The notes under the pieces were generated by a model. That model had not been told where the DNA came from and searched no databases. It saw only the letters and a list, made by a program, of their open reading frames with translations. The position numbers were made by a program, and so were the translations under genes. Of a stretch of 64,000 bases of DNA, positions 1-9,810 are shown one piece after another. Origin of the DNA: an uncultured Spirochaetaceae bacterium (GTDB taxonomy: Bacteria; Spirochaetota; Spirochaetia; Treponematales; Treponemataceae); NCBI GenBank assembly GCA_902789325.1, contig CADANN010000021.1, positions 62,001 through 126,000 on the forward strand. The letters run 5' to 3'. Each line of letters starts with the position of its first letter. The stretch's first letter is position 1.

Positions 1-238
1 TTCCGCCGATGTATTTTTTATCCTGTCCCCATTCAAGAAATTTACGGGCAAAAAGGTAAATAATTGGAACCGGAACCATATTGGCAACTATGCAAACAAT
101 ATAAGAAGGAACAATCGGAAGCTGCATTGCCTGTGAAACCGGAATTGCACCGCGAAGTTCAATTAGCGGTACCATAGAAATAAAGGCAATCCAAAGATAT
201 TTAGTTAACATACGCAGATTATAATAAAATCCACCCAT
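1..238 (-). CDS. Small multidrug export-type membrane protein (5' part only)
   Basis: The complement of the first 238 bases reads as an open frame that runs off the left edge, so only about 79 N-terminal residues are visible. The translation begins MGGFYYNLRMLTKYLWIAF and contains the segment PLIELRGAIP, which I recognise from the 'putative small multi-drug export protein' family (COG2426/PF06695), followed by a hydrophobic stretch and the fragment FARKFLEWGQ. It is an inner-membrane protein; the transport function is a family name, not demonstrated. No good ribosome site precedes ATG 238, and the internal ATG at 211 (MLTKY) is an alternative start. It is divergent from tRNA-Leu. Confidence 0.6.
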   Translation of the reverse strand, partial: MGGFYYNLRMLTKYLWIAFISMVPLIELRGAIPVSQAMQLPIVPSYIVCIVANMVPVPIIYLFARKFLEWGQDKKYIGG

Positions 239-278
239 CTTGAAAATATCTATTTTTTCGTATATGATACAAGAACTT

Positions 279-364
279 GCCGGGATGGCGGAACTGGTAG
301 ACGCCCAGGACTTAAAATCCTGTGCTGAGCAATCAGCGTGCCGGTTCGACCCCGGTTCCCGGCA
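279..364 (+). tRNA. tRNA-Leu (anticodon UAA)
   Basis: Full class II cloverleaf of 86 nt. Acceptor GCCGGGA (279-285) pairs with TCCCGGC (357-363), discriminator A364. The anticodon loop CTTAAAA carries UAA, the variable arm is long with a TGCTGA/TCAGCG-type stem, and the T arm reads CCGGTTCGACCCCGG. CCA is not encoded. It is followed directly by its own terminator. Confidence 0.97.
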
Positions 365-369
365 GGAAA

Positions 370-398
370 GCCTCTCTGGAAACAGGGAGGCTTTTTTT
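370..398 (+). terminator. Rho-independent terminator of tRNA-Leu
   Basis: GCCTCTCTG (370-378), loop GAAA, CAGGGAGGC (383-391), then seven T. One G-U pair in a nine-pair stem. It separates the tRNA from murD, whose ribosome site lies only a few bases downstream. Confidence 0.9.
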
Positions 399-410
399 AT
401 GGAGAAAAAA

Positions 411-1817
411 ATGACACCACACGTTTATCCGCGCCAGTGCGCATTCAAATCAATTGAAGATATCAAAGGAAAGAAAGTTACCATTATGGGACTTGGTCTT
501 AACGGCGGCGGAGAAGCGGCTGTACGTTTTTTTCTGAACAAAGGTGCATACGTTACCGTAACAGATATGAAAACCGAAGAGCAGCTTAAGGCTACTGTTG
601 ATAAACTGAATTCCGACACCAGCCTTGACCACAGCCGCCTTACCTACCGACTCGGCGAACATCGCATAGAAGACTTTGAACAGGCAGATTGTGTTATCAA
701 AAATCCGGGAGTAAAATTCGAAGGAAATAAATATCTGGCAGCGGCTCGCGCAATAGAAAGCGACCTCAGCATTTTCCTGCGTTTTACTAACTGTCCTATA
801 ATTGCCGTAACAGGAAGTAAAGGAAAATCTTCTACAGTAAGCGCAATTTATTATGGTCTTACACAGGCCGGCTATACAGCTTTCCTTGGTGGAAATATCA
901 CTGTAAGCCCTCTTACATTTTTTGATGAAGTAAATGGCGACACACCGGTTGTAATTGAATTCTCTAGCTGGCAGCTGGCAGACTTGCGTGGACGCGGAGT
1001 TTTACGACCTCATATTTCCGTAATCACAAAAATCGTACCCGACCACCAGAACTGGTATGGCAATATGGAATCTTATGTTGCAGACAAACGCCTGATTTAT
1101 GCAGACCAGACTAAGGGTGACTATTCTATTTTTGATTCTGATGACTGGGGCGATTCTTTTGCAAGCGAATCTAAAGCTACAGTTTTGAGATACGGCGAAA
1201 AAGCAAACTGGAAAATTGATTTAGGTAATCTTCTTGTTCCAGGCATTCATATGAAGACCAATGCTCAGAATGCAGCTCTCGTAATGCATCTTATGCATGT
1301 TTCTGATGACCGCATCAAAGAGATTCTCCAGAACTGGCCGGGAATTGATCACCGACTTCAGTATTTCCATAGCTGGAAAAATGCTGCCGGTACAACTGTA
1401 AAATTTTACAATGACTCTTGCGCAACAGTACCAGAAGCAGCCTCAGCAGCAAGTCAGGCCTTCGAAAAACCAGTTATTCTTATGACCGGCGGAACAGACA
1501 AGGGACTTGAACTTACACCGCTTATAAATACTCTTACAAAACCAGACAGCACAACAATTTCTGTAAAAGATCTGTATCTGCTTGCAGGAACCGCAACAGA
1601 AAAATTACTGCCAGAACTGGATAAAGCCGGAATACAATATCATGGACCATTTGACGGACTTGAACCACTTTTGAAAGAAGCAAAGGAATCTTTAGAAAAT
1701 GAAAAAAGCGCCGAAGAGATTTTTGTTTTCTCTCCAGGCGCTACTTCTTTTGGGATGTTTAGCAACGAGTTCGACCGCGGCAATAAATATATGGCCGCAG
1801 TCAAAGACATATTCTAA
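411..1817 (+). CDS. murD: UDP-N-acetylmuramoylalanine--D-glutamate ligase
   Basis: Cytoplasmic Mur ligase adding D-Glu to UDP-MurNAc-L-Ala in peptidoglycan synthesis. The 468-residue protein has an N-terminal nucleotide-binding motif [11 protein letters not shown] (about residues 27-37), the ATP-binding P-loop [10 protein letters not shown] (133-142), the GGNI and EFSSWQL segments of the central domain, and the C-terminal [10 protein letters not shown] and GGTDKGLEL blocks typical of MurD. The start is ATG 411, preceded by GGAG at 401-404. The frame stays open upstream to 240, but that part runs through tRNA-Leu and its terminator and cannot be coding. It ends with a 4-base convergent overlap with the chemoreceptor gene. 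Confidence 0.93.
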   Translation: MTPHVYPRQCAFKSIEDIKGKKVTIMGLGLNGGGEAAVRFFLNKGAYVTVTDMKTEEQLKATVDKLNSDTSLDHSRLTYRLGEHRIEDFEQADCVIKNPGVKFEGNKYLAAARAIESDLSIFLRFTNCPIIAVTGSKGKSSTVSAIYYGLTQAGYTAFLGGNITVSPLTFFDEVNGDTPVVIEFSSWQLADLRGRGVLRPHISVITKIVPDHQNWYGNMESYVADKRLIYADQTKGDYSIFDSDDWGDSFASESKATVLRYGEKANWKIDLGNLLVPGIHMKTNAQNAALVMHLMHVSDDRIKEILQNWPGIDHRLQYFHSWKNAAGTTVKFYNDSCATVPEAASAASQAFEKPVILMTGGTDKGLELTPLINTLTKPDSTTISVKDLYLLAGTATEKLLPELDKAGIQYHGPFDGLEPLLKEAKESLENEKSAEEIFVFSPGATSFGMFSNEFDRGNKYMAAVKDIF

Positions 1818-3913
1818 ACCTTAAACAAATCTACCTGAGCACCAATCTTTTCAATGGCACCCTTAACCTGACCAGAAATCTCGCTAAGGGTTGCTCCCGT
1901 TTCATTAATCTTTCGGGCACCAACAGCCATCTCTTCCATACTGGTGTTCATCATATCAGTTGAATTTTTAAGAAGTTCCATATCTTCAACAATCTGCTTA
2001 TTACGTCCAGACATTTCCTGTGAAGAATTACGAACCTCACTGGTAGAAGAATTCAAATGACGAAGAGCATCCATAATCTGCTTAGAACCTTCGTTCTGTT
2101 CTTCCATTGCTGCCTGAATCTGAATAACCAGTTCATCAGTTTCCTTGATTCGGGAAGAAACTTCGTTAAGAGCACTACTAGCCTCATTTGATGAACCTAC
2201 AACATCTGTAATAGAAGCCATAATCTTTCCAAGCTGTTCACCAATCTTCTTTGACTGTTCAGAAGAAGTTTCAGAAAGCTTACGAATTTCATCAGCAACA
2301 ACCGCAAAGCCCTTACCTGCTTCACCAGCATGAGCCGCTTCAATTGCCGCATTCATAGCAAGAAGGTTTGTCTGTTCAGCAATTGCAGAAATTGCAGTAT
2401 TTGCTTCCTGCAGCATTTCAGACTGACCTTCAATCTGGCGAACCTTCTCATTTACATCTTCCTGTTTAGAGAAGCCGATTTCTGCATTGTCTTCAAGAGC
2501 TCTGAACGACTCCGACATCTTTTCTACAGATCTATTTACAGAATTAATATTTCCAATCATCTCTTCTACCGAAGCAGAAGCCTGAGTTACACTTGAAGAC
2601 TGATCTTCAATAAGCGCATCCAGATCTGTAATTGCATTAGATATATGCTGAACTGAATCACTGGTTTCTTTTACACTCTTATCCTGGTTGAGAATCTGTG
2701 AATGAATACTATCAATATTAGCAATAATTTCTGTAATTGAGCTGGAGGTATCTTCTGTACCCGCATCAAGATTTTCACCACTGGTTCCAAGATCTGCTTT
2801 AGAATCTTTAAGGTTCTTTACGATGTTATGAAGCTTATCCATAAATTCATCAAAATTGATAATCAGGGAACCGATTTCATCACGAACATAAAGAGCACAG
2901 CGCTTTGTTAAATCTGCGTCACCAGATTTTAGTTCTTCAAGAAAGACTGTAACATTATTAATTCGCTTCATAATCCAGCGAACAAAGAAATAACCGATAG
3001 TTGCAAGAACCAGGAAGAGCAAGATTGCAACTGGAACAACCATTTTTACAGTATTGTTTCTTACAGCACTAATTACCTGCATAGACTTAGCAACAAATAC
3101 CATTCCCTTGATTTTTCCAAAACCATCTTCAAGAGGAGTATAGATTGTAAGATATTCTTTTCCTACAATCATATTTCTACCAATATATTGTTCACCATTC
3201 TTAAGAACCTGATCTGCAATTTCTTCATTTTCAAGTTCACTGCCTACCATAAATAGGCCAAGGGTTGTTGCTACACGTTTTTTTCCATTGAAAATAGTAC
3301 AATCAACAGAGTGATGTTCATGTACTATTCCTACATAACCATCCTTACCCATAGTACCAATATCATAAGCTATTACCAGAGTTCCAAGAGTTACTCCTTT
3401 TTTTATAACAGGAGTTGCAATAATTAAACCATAAGTCAGAGTTCCGATTGGATCATATGTAAAAATCTTTTTTCCAGAAAGGGCTGTCTGTATGATTGGA
3501 GAATTTATTTTTGTACCTGGTGAAATTTCGTAACCTGCTGTAACAGTACCTGTAGTATCAGTAATTGCAAGAAGATCCACGGCACAGATTTCTGCTTTTT
3601 CTTTCAAGTAAGCGTTAGCATCATCTGTATAAGAACCATCAAGATAACCTTTTATATGGTCCGTAGAAGCCAGCATATCTCCATAGCCGCCAAGAGTATC
3701 AAGCCAGTCTTCAAGAATCCAGTTAACACCTTCTGTTGTATGCTGAAGTTCTACAACAGTCTGATCATTTACACCACGTGAAAAAACTGCCATGGCAACA
3801 GCGCCAGAAACTGAAACACCAACAATGCTGGCGCCAACAATCATTGCAATAAGCTTAGTTCTTAACGAAACATTTTTTTTAGGATTAGGATCAAATCTAT
3901 CCAGCTCTTTCAT
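1814..3913 (-). CDS. Methyl-accepting chemotaxis protein (Cache-type sensor)
   Basis: 699-residue transmembrane chemoreceptor. A first membrane helix at about residues 20-45 is followed by a periplasmic Cache-like sensor of about 240 residues, a second helix near 290-315, a HAMP-type linker and the cytoplasmic signalling coiled coil. The conserved tip [20 protein letters not shown] sits at about 513-532. ATG 3913 is chosen because AAGGAG lies 8 nt upstream; the ATG eight codons earlier has no ribosome site. The ligand is unknown. The last residues overlap the murD stop by 4 bases, leaving no room for an individual terminator. Confidence 0.93.
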   Translation of the reverse strand: MKELDRFDPNPKKNVSLRTKLIAMIVGASIVGVSVSGAVAMAVFSRGVNDQTVVELQHTTEGVNWILEDWLDTLGGYGDMLASTDHIKGYLDGSYTDDANAYLKEKAEICAVDLLAITDTTGTVTAGYEISPGTKINSPIIQTALSGKKIFTYDPIGTLTYGLIIATPVIKKGVTLGTLVIAYDIGTMGKDGYVGIVHEHHSVDCTIFNGKKRVATTLGLFMVGSELENEEIADQVLKNGEQYIGRNMIVGKEYLTIYTPLEDGFGKIKGMVFVAKSMQVISAVRNNTVKMVVPVAILLFLVLATIGYFFVRWIMKRINNVTVFLEELKSGDADLTKRCALYVRDEIGSLIINFDEFMDKLHNIVKNLKDSKADLGTSGENLDAGTEDTSSSITEIIANIDSIHSQILNQDKSVKETSDSVQHISNAITDLDALIEDQSSSVTQASASVEEMIGNINSVNRSVEKMSESFRALEDNAEIGFSKQEDVNEKVRQIEGQSEMLQEANTAISAIAEQTNLLAMNAAIEAAHAGEAGKGFAVVADEIRKLSETSSEQSKKIGEQLGKIMASITDVVGSSNEASSALNEVSSRIKETDELVIQIQAAMEEQNEGSKQIMDALRHLNSSTSEVRNSSQEMSGRNKQIVEDMELLKNSTDMMNTSMEEMAVGARKINETGATLSEISGQVKGAIEKIGAQVDLFKV

Positions 3914-3970
3914 TCGCAAACTCCTTCGATAACACATCTATTATCGCACAGTTTGTTAGAAATGCAATTT

Positions 3971-5695
3971 TTATTTGAAATTCAGAGCTGAGACTACAGC
4001 GGCAATACCGGCACGACCAACGTTGGAACTCTTACCAACACCCCATACCTGTTCACCATTCTCTTTTGTAATCTGAACATAAGCCATAGCCTGAGTGTCA
4101 GAACCAGAACCAACTGAGTGCTCATGGAAGCTTGTGATATTAAAGAGAGGAGCTGGCGTCTGCTTCATTGCGCTTACAAATGCATCCAATGGACCGTTAC
4201 CATTTGCTGCAATTGCATAACGCTTACCTTCCCATTCTACTGTTGCCATACCAGCTACCTGTTCTGGTTTGTCAGAACCACGCTCACCTTCTATATGACG
4301 TTCGGTAATTTCAAGGACATTGAGAGGATATTTTGTATGAATCCATTTTTCTGCAAAAATATCGTAAACTTCTGCAGGGCTAAGCTCACGCTGCAACTCG
4401 TCTGCATAAGCTTTTACTACAGCACCAATAACCGGATGCATTGCCTTTGGAGCGATAATACCAAACTTTGTTTCGAGAATATAAACTGCACCGCCCTTTC
4501 CGCTCTGGCTGTTAATGCGGATAATGTCATTGTATTCACGGCCAATATCATGCGGATCAATCGAAAGGTATGGAACATCCCACAAAGTATTTTTATCAGC
4601 ACCATGTCCCAAAGCTTCTGCTTCAAGACGAGCATTAATTGCCTTGCGGATTGCATCCTGATGTGAACCACTGAAGGCAGTAAACACAAGCTCTCCAGCA
4701 TATGGTGAACGCGGATGTAACGGCATTCCTGTAAACCTTGTGAATTCTCCTGACAAAAAATCCAGATCAGAAAAATCCAGTTCCGGGTCTACACCCTGTG
4801 TATACATATTAAGTGCGACAGTTACTATATCAAGATTTCCGGTTCTCTCGCCGTTTCCAAAAAGACAGCCTTCTACACGTTCTGCTCCGGCCAGAAGTCC
4901 AAGCTCACACTGAGCTACACTTTCGCCACGGTCATTATGATTGTGAAGTGAGATTATGCAGTTTTCGCGCTCAGGGAAATTACGACAAAAATATTCTATC
5001 TGATCTGCAAACTGATTTGGCAAACTGCATTCTACCGTAGCCGGAAGATTCATAATAATCTTATTGTCTGGAGCAGCACCCCACTCTCTGGCAACAGCAC
5101 CACAGATTTCCATTGCATAGTCTATTTCGGTCTGCGTAAAGTTTTCCGGGGAATATTCAAAACGGAACCGAGCTGGTTCTCGTCCTTCAGATTCTGCCTC
5201 CTTAGTAACAGCAGAAATATATTTTTTTACACATTTTACGCCACTAACAGCCAGATCTATAAGTTCTTCTTTTGATTTCCCAAAATTATACTTTCGCTGA
5301 GCAGGCGATGTTGCATTATATATATGGAAGATTACGTTTTTAGCGCCATCAATTGCTTCAAAGGTTCTTGCAACAAGATGTTCACGAGCCTGGCACAATA
5401 CCTGAATCCAGACATCATCAGGTATCAGTTTTTCCTCGATAAGGCGGCGTACAAAATCAAATTCTGTATCTGAAGCAGCAGGAAAACCAACTTCAATTTC
5501 TTTAAAACCGATTTTTACAAGAAGCTTAAAAAATTCGATTTTCCGTTCAATGCCCATTGGATTAACAAGAGCTTGATTTCCGTCTCTTAAATCAACGGAA
5601 CACCAGACAGGCGCATGAGAAATTGAATTTGAAGGCCACTTTCTGTCTTTTAAAGGAATGGCAGCAAAGGGCTTATATTTTCCAGCCGGATTCAT
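3971..5695 (-). CDS. leuA: 2-isopropylmalate synthase (long LeuA type)
   Basis: First committed step of leucine synthesis: 2-ketoisovalerate plus acetyl-CoA to 2-isopropylmalate. The 574-residue protein matches the longer LeuA class (fungal/actinobacterial type, about 560-600 aa). The TIM-barrel begins WCSVDLRDGNQALVNPM with the metal-binding Asp, SLHNHNDRGESVAQ carries the metal-binding His pair, and a C-terminal regulatory domain starts near residue 440. A weak ribosome site (TAGGTAA) precedes ATG 5695. No leuB, leuC or leuD follows here. A possible short leader peptide and hairpin lie upstream. ilvC of the same branched-chain pathway lies 16 kb away. Confidence 0.93.
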   Translation of the reverse strand: MNPAGKYKPFAAIPLKDRKWPSNSISHAPVWCSVDLRDGNQALVNPMGIERKIEFFKLLVKIGFKEIEVGFPAASDTEFDFVRRLIEEKLIPDDVWIQVLCQAREHLVARTFEAIDGAKNVIFHIYNATSPAQRKYNFGKSKEELIDLAVSGVKCVKKYISAVTKEAESEGREPARFRFEYSPENFTQTEIDYAMEICGAVAREWGAAPDNKIIMNLPATVECSLPNQFADQIEYFCRNFPERENCIISLHNHNDRGESVAQCELGLLAGAERVEGCLFGNGERTGNLDIVTVALNMYTQGVDPELDFSDLDFLSGEFTRFTGMPLHPRSPYAGELVFTAFSGSHQDAIRKAINARLEAEALGHGADKNTLWDVPYLSIDPHDIGREYNDIIRINSQSGKGGAVYILETKFGIIAPKAMHPVIGAVVKAYADELQRELSPAEVYDIFAEKWIHTKYPLNVLEITERHIEGERGSDKPEQVAGMATVEWEGKRYAIAANGNGPLDAFVSAMKQTPAPLFNITSFHEHSVGSGSDTQAMAYVQITKENGEQVWGVGKSSNVGRAGIAAVVSALNFK

Positions 5696-5709
5696 ATATT
5701 CAATTTACC

Positions 5710-5774
5710 TAAAAACACACAAACAGGCAACAACCTGTAAGCGATTACTAACAACGTAATGGAAACAAAGCCAT
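5710..5774 (-). promoter_or_regulatory. Possible leuA leader: short peptide plus terminator-like hairpin
   Basis: On the leuA strand, ATG at 5774 opens a nine-codon frame reading MALFPLRC-stop (two Leu codons) that ends at 5748. It is followed by ACAGG-TTGTTG-CCTGT (5738-5723) and a T/G-rich run ending in five T. This resembles a minimal attenuator. Two Leu codons are few, the five-pair stem is weak, and an upstream hairpin TAATGG/CCATTA overlaps the leader start. Confidence 0.25.
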
Positions 5775-5781
5775 TATCTTC

Positions 5782-5811
5782 TTGAAATCCACTGTAAATT
5801 TATAGTAGAAT
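5782..5811 (+). promoter_or_regulatory. Sigma70-type promoter of the TRAP operon
   Basis: TTGAAA (5782-5787), 18-bp spacer, TAGAAT (5806-5811). A start near 5818 would leave about 20 nt of leader, containing the strong ribosome site AAGGAGGA (5825-5832) before ATG 5838. Confidence 0.5.
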
Positions 5812-5837
5812 TAAAACAATATTAAAGGAGGAAGATT

Positions 5838-6800
5838 ATGAAGAAAGTAATTAAAGCTTCATTGGCACTGCTCGCAGCTGCCCTCATTTTCAGCGGATGT
5901 TCAAAATCAAACGCTAAAAAAGATTATATTCTTGCAACAGGTGGAACAAGTGGAACTTATTATCCATTTGGTGGCGCTATTGCAAACATCTGGAACACAA
6001 AGATTGCTAACATGAACGTTACAGCTCAGGCAACAGGTGCTTCAGCTGAAAACCTCAGACTTATCAATAAAGGAGAAGCTGAATTCGGAACAGTTCAGAA
6101 CGATGTAATGGACTACGCTTACAATGGAACTGATATGTTTGCTGGTGAAAAGCTTTCAAATATTATGACAATTGGAACTATGTATCCAGAAGTTGTACAG
6201 ATTGCCGTTTCTGAAAAGAGCGGAATCAAATCTGTTGCTGACTTCAAAGGAAAGCGCATTTCTGTAGGTGATGCTGGTTCTGGAGTTGAATTCAACGCTA
6301 AACAGATTCTCGAAGGTTATGGTCTTACATTTGATGATATCAAAAAGAGCAACCTTTCATTCAAGGAATCTGCAGAAGGTATTCAGAACGGAACTTTGGA
6401 CGGATGTTTCATTACAGCCGGTGTTCCAAACTCTGCTCTTCAGGAACTTGCATTTACAGCTGGTTTGGTTCTTATTCCTATTGAAAAAGATGCAGCTGAT
6501 GTAATCTGCAGCAAGTATGGATTCTATACATACACAACTATTCCTGGTGGTACATACAAGGGAACAGACACAGATACTCCAGCTCTCGCTATCAAGGCAA
6601 CACTCGCAGTTAGCTCAAAACTCGACGAAGACACTGTTTACGAAATGACAAAGGCTTTGTTTGAGAACCTCGACGAACTTGCTCGTGGCCACGCAAAGGG
6701 AAAGGAAGTTTCTGCTGAATCTGCTATCACAGGTGTTTCAGTACCATTCCACCCAGGTGCAAAAAAATACTACAAAGAAATCGGCTTGAACATTAATTAA
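5838..6800 (+). CDS. TAXI-family TRAP transporter solute-binding lipoprotein
   Basis: 320-residue extracytoplasmic substrate-binding protein of a TRAP transporter, TAXI (TAM) subfamily. The lipobox IFSGC puts the lipidated Cys at residue 21, so it is probably membrane-anchored. The family hallmark follows at once: ILATGGTSGTYYPFGGAIA, then ATGASAENLRLI and the DFKGKRISVGDAGSGVE hinge region. The ligand is not predictable; TAXI systems commonly carry small carboxylates or amino acids. The neighbours are a DUF1850 protein and a fused DctQM permease, the standard TAXI set. A strong hairpin directly after the stop may keep this message more abundant than the permease message. Confidence 0.93.
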   Translation: MKKVIKASLALLAAALIFSGCSKSNAKKDYILATGGTSGTYYPFGGAIANIWNTKIANMNVTAQATGASAENLRLINKGEAEFGTVQNDVMDYAYNGTDMFAGEKLSNIMTIGTMYPEVVQIAVSEKSGIKSVADFKGKRISVGDAGSGVEFNAKQILEGYGLTFDDIKKSNLSFKESAEGIQNGTLDGCFITAGVPNSALQELAFTAGLVLIPIEKDAADVICSKYGFYTYTTIPGGTYKGTDTDTPALAIKATLAVSSKLDEDTVYEMTKALFENLDELARGHAKGKEVSAESAITGVSVPFHPGAKKYYKEIGLNIN

Positions 6801-6808
6801 TATAGGCA

Positions 6809-6847
6809 TAATGGCGGACATTGCATTTTTTGTGAGGTCCGCCATTA
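6809..6847 (+). promoter_or_regulatory. Intercistronic hairpin after the TRAP binding-protein gene
   Basis: TAATGGCGGAC (6809-6819) and GTCCGCCATTA (6837-6847) form a perfect 11-bp stem with a 17-nt loop. No T run follows, so it is more likely an RNA-stabilising or processing element, or a weak terminator, than a full stop. Confidence 0.6.
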
Positions 6848-6865
6848 TTGTATCTGCAAGCATTT

Positions 6866-7390
6866 ATGATTAAAAAGAAATCTTTAATTTTTACAGCAGT
6901 TTTTATTGTTATTATTTCTCTTATTCTATTTTGCCCTGTTCTCAACGTACTTTCTGTTAGCAGTAGAAAACTTGAATCCCATCGTTTTTATTCAATTAGC
7001 GGCTATACTAAAGGCTTTGTTATTTCTTATACACACTCTGTAAATAAAGGCCGTGTTCACGACTATTACAAACATACACCAGAAAAGAAACTTGAACTCT
7101 ATAAAACTTCATTTGTTTCTTACGGAGCAGGTATTCCCGAACCAGAAGAAACCCCGGGTGCTGTTTTTTCAGTTACCGACGATCACTATGTAATCACGGG
7201 AATTAACCGTGTAGTTCCACGCCTTGTTATGGCAGTTGGCCTTATCGCTGAACATTCCATTACCTTTGACGAAGCATTTGAAGTTGGTCAGAAAGAATTT
7301 TATCTGACAGAATTTTTTGAACCACAAACAAGCATTATTTTTGAATACAAGAGGGTTTCCCTCATAACATATATATTACATCGTTTATAA
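6866..7390 (+). CDS. DUF1850 domain protein, TRAP-associated
   Basis: About 174 residues with one N-terminal membrane segment (SLIFTAVFIVIISLILFCPV) and an exported domain containing ISYTHSVNKGRVHDYY and FVSYGAGIPEPEE, features I associate with DUF1850 proteins encoded between the binding protein and permease of TAXI TRAP transporters. The molecular role is unknown. ATG 6866 lacks a clear ribosome site. The frame also allows TTG 6848, with a GAGG 10 nt upstream inside the preceding hairpin, which would add six residues and couple translation to that hairpin. Confidence 0.75.
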   Translation: MIKKKSLIFTAVFIVIISLILFCPVLNVLSVSSRKLESHRFYSISGYTKGFVISYTHSVNKGRVHDYYKHTPEKKLELYKTSFVSYGAGIPEPEETPGAVFSVTDDHYVITGINRVVPRLVMAVGLIAEHSITFDEAFEVGQKEFYLTEFFEPQTSIIFEYKRVSLITYILHRL

Positions 7391-7429
7391 ATACAAAATA
7401 TAAAAACTTTATAAAAAAAGGAGGTCCCA

Positions 7430-9502
7430 ATGGACACAGAACAGACTGACGAAACTCTTGCAACCCCGGAAGTCACAAGCAGCACGATTGACAATATTCT
7501 TCCAACTTCAAATGAAGAAGAAATGAAGAATCTGATGAAAGACTTGGATCGTGAACAAGCTTACCGTGAGCATAAATGCTGGCGACAATATATTACTGTA
7601 ATTATTTCAATTATTTTTGTTGCTTTTCAGTTATATGCAACTCTCTCAGGAATAATTACAGCACAAATTTTACGTGCCACACATCTCGCATTTGTTCAAC
7701 TTTTGGCATTCCTTCTTTTTCCTGCAACTAAAAAAATGCCGCGTAATACATTGCCATGGTACGATGTTGTTTTAGGCCTTGCTGGTGCCAGTTGCTGGAT
7801 GTACATAGTTATCAATTTCCAGACTCTTGTTCGCCGCTCTGGAAACAATACTACACTCGACGTAATAATCGGTATTATTGGTATTTTAATTTTGTTTGAA
7901 AGCTGTCGCCGCATTGTTGGTGTGCCTATTATGACAATAGCTGCAGTGTTCGTGCTTTATGCCTTCTTTGGTAAATATCTTCCGGGATTCTTGCACCACA
8001 GAGGCTATTCACTTCAGCGCATAGTATGTCATCTTTTCTATAACACAGAAGGAATTATGGGTACTCCAATCGGAGCCTGTTCAACCTTCATCTTCCTGTT
8101 CATTCTTTTTGGAGCATTGCTCGAAAAAACTGGAATCGGACAGTTCTTTATTGATGTATGTAACGCAATTGCCGGAGGCGCAAGTGGTGGGCCTGCAAAG
8201 GTTGCTGTTCTTTCTTCTGCCTTGCTTGGTACAGTTTCGGGTTCTTCTGTAAGTAACACTGTTGGTTCAGGTTCATTCACAATTCCAATGATGAAAAAGC
8301 TCGGATACAAAGGTGAGTTTGCAGGAGCTGTTGAAGCCGCTGCATCTACCGGTGGACAGCTTATGCCTCCTATCATGGGTGCAGCAGCCTTCCTTATGGC
8401 AGAAAGTCTCGGCATGCCATATATCACAATTGTAAAAGCAGCTGTTATTCCTGCCCTTCTTTACTTTACAGGAATCTTTATTACAGTTCATCTTGAAGCA
8501 AAGAAACTTGGTCTCAAGGGACTTCCTCGCGAACAGCTTCCACGCTTCTTGCCTCTCTTTTTGAACAAGGGCTATATGATTCTTCCTTTGATTGTAATCA
8601 TCTGGTTCTTGTGTTCTGGAAAAACAGCCGTATTTGCAGCCCTTATGGGAATTGTTGCATGTCTTTTGATTGGTATTGCAGTTTCTATTGTAGACCTTGC
8701 AAAAGGCCGTAAGCCAACTTTTGGTTCACGAGATCTAATTGATGTAATGTGTGCCGCAGCTCGCAATATTATCAGTGTTGCAATTGCATGTGGAATGGCT
8801 GGTATTATTATTGGTGTTGTAACACTTACCGGACTTGGACTTAAGCTTGGAGCTGGTCTTGTTTCACTTGCTGGTGGTAAGCTTTTCCTTACTTTGATTT
8901 TCACAATGCTTGCTTCTATCATCCTTGGTATGGGAGCCCCAACAACTGCAAACTATCTTATTACTTCTACAATTACTGCCGGTGCCATTATTCAGCTTGG
9001 GGTACAGCCACTTGCAGCTCATATGTTTGCCTTCTATTTTGGTATTATTGCTGATGTAACACCACCTGTAGCACTTGCCGCAATTGCCGGAGCCGCCATA
9101 GCAAAGGCACGGCCTATGAAAACGGCCTTTAATGCAACAAAACTTGCAATTGGTGCGTTTATCATTCCTTATATGTTCGTTTATAATTCGCAAATGCTGA
9201 TGATTGATGCTTCAATCGGACGTATTTTGTTTATTATTGCAACTGCTCTGATTGGTATGTTTGGAATCAGTGTTGCACTTGAAGGATACGGATTCAACTT
9301 TACAGGTATTCTTCACGGAACAAACAAACCTGTAGCACTTGTACGAACCTTTGATGGAATTGAACGAGTTCTTTTTGCAACAGCTGGAATGCTTTGTGTA
9401 ATTCCAGAAACCCGCTCAGACATCATCGGACTTAGTATGATGGCAGTTCTGATTGCATATCAGATTGTAGTAAAACGAATTTTATTGACGAAGAAACACT
9501 AA
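7430..9502 (+). CDS. TRAP transporter fused permease (DctQ-DctM)
   Basis: 690-residue polytopic inner-membrane protein. A charged cytoplasmic N-terminus of about 55 residues is followed by a DctQ-like helical bundle and then a large DctM-type permease domain with many membrane segments. Family blocks include GPAKVAVLSSALLGTVSGSS, STGGQLMPPIMGAAAFLMAE and GMGAPTTANYLI, typical of the 4TM/12TM fusion subunits of TAXI TRAP systems. It uses an ion gradient to import the solute delivered by the upstream lipoprotein. AGGAGG (7420-7425) precedes ATG 7430. It is the last gene of the three-gene operon. Confidence 0.93.
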   Translation: MDTEQTDETLATPEVTSSTIDNILPTSNEEEMKNLMKDLDREQAYREHKCWRQYITVIISIIFVAFQLYATLSGIITAQILRATHLAFVQLLAFLLFPATKKMPRNTLPWYDVVLGLAGASCWMYIVINFQTLVRRSGNNTTLDVIIGIIGILILFESCRRIVGVPIMTIAAVFVLYAFFGKYLPGFLHHRGYSLQRIVCHLFYNTEGIMGTPIGACSTFIFLFILFGALLEKTGIGQFFIDVCNAIAGGASGGPAKVAVLSSALLGTVSGSSVSNTVGSGSFTIPMMKKLGYKGEFAGAVEAAASTGGQLMPPIMGAAAFLMAESLGMPYITIVKAAVIPALLYFTGIFITVHLEAKKLGLKGLPREQLPRFLPLFLNKGYMILPLIVIIWFLCSGKTAVFAALMGIVACLLIGIAVSIVDLAKGRKPTFGSRDLIDVMCAAARNIISVAIACGMAGIIIGVVTLTGLGLKLGAGLVSLAGGKLFLTLIFTMLASIILGMGAPTTANYLITSTITAGAIIQLGVQPLAAHMFAFYFGIIADVTPPVALAAIAGAAIAKARPMKTAFNATKLAIGAFIIPYMFVYNSQMLMIDASIGRILFIIATALIGMFGISVALEGYGFNFTGILHGTNKPVALVRTFDGIERVLFATAGMLCVIPETRSDIIGLSMMAVLIAYQIVVKRILLTKKH

Positions 9503-9537
9503 TATTATTAATTTATATATAAGAGGTACAAAAGATT

Positions 9538-9810
9538 ATGAAAATCAAACCATTAGCAGATCGCGTTCTCGTAAAGAACGATAAAGCAGAGACAAAAACT
9601 GCAAGCGGACTCATTATCCCGGAAGCCGCACAGGAAAAGACTCAGACTGCTGTTGTAGTTGAAGTTGGACCTGGAACTGATGAGAATAAAATCACAGTAA
9701 AGAAAGGCGATAGAATTATGTATGACAAATATGCCGGAACTCAGGTAAAGATTGATGGTGAAGATCACCTCATTCTTCGCATGAGTGATATCATTGCAGT
9801 TATTGAATAG
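9538..9810 (+). CDS. groES: Co-chaperonin GroES
   Basis: 90-residue GroES: MKIKPLADRVLVKND at the start, a mobile loop around TKTASGLIIPEAAQEKTQ, and the C-terminal block GDRIMYDKYAGTQVKIDGED. It forms the heptameric lid of the GroEL chaperonin. groEL is not adjacent in this window, as I recall for T. pallidum. The ribosome site is AAGAGG 13-18 nt before the ATG. The 3' end overlaps the convergent TPR gene by 11 bases. Confidence 0.96.
   Translation: MKIKPLADRVLVKNDKAETKTASGLIIPEAAQEKTQTAVVVEVGPGTDENKITVKKGDRIMYDKYAGTQVKIDGEDHLILRMSDIIAVIE

Noticed and set aside
240..410. Upstream extension of the murD frame to 240
   Set aside because: It passes through tRNA-Leu and its terminator; GGAG at 401 and the family N-terminus favour ATG 411.
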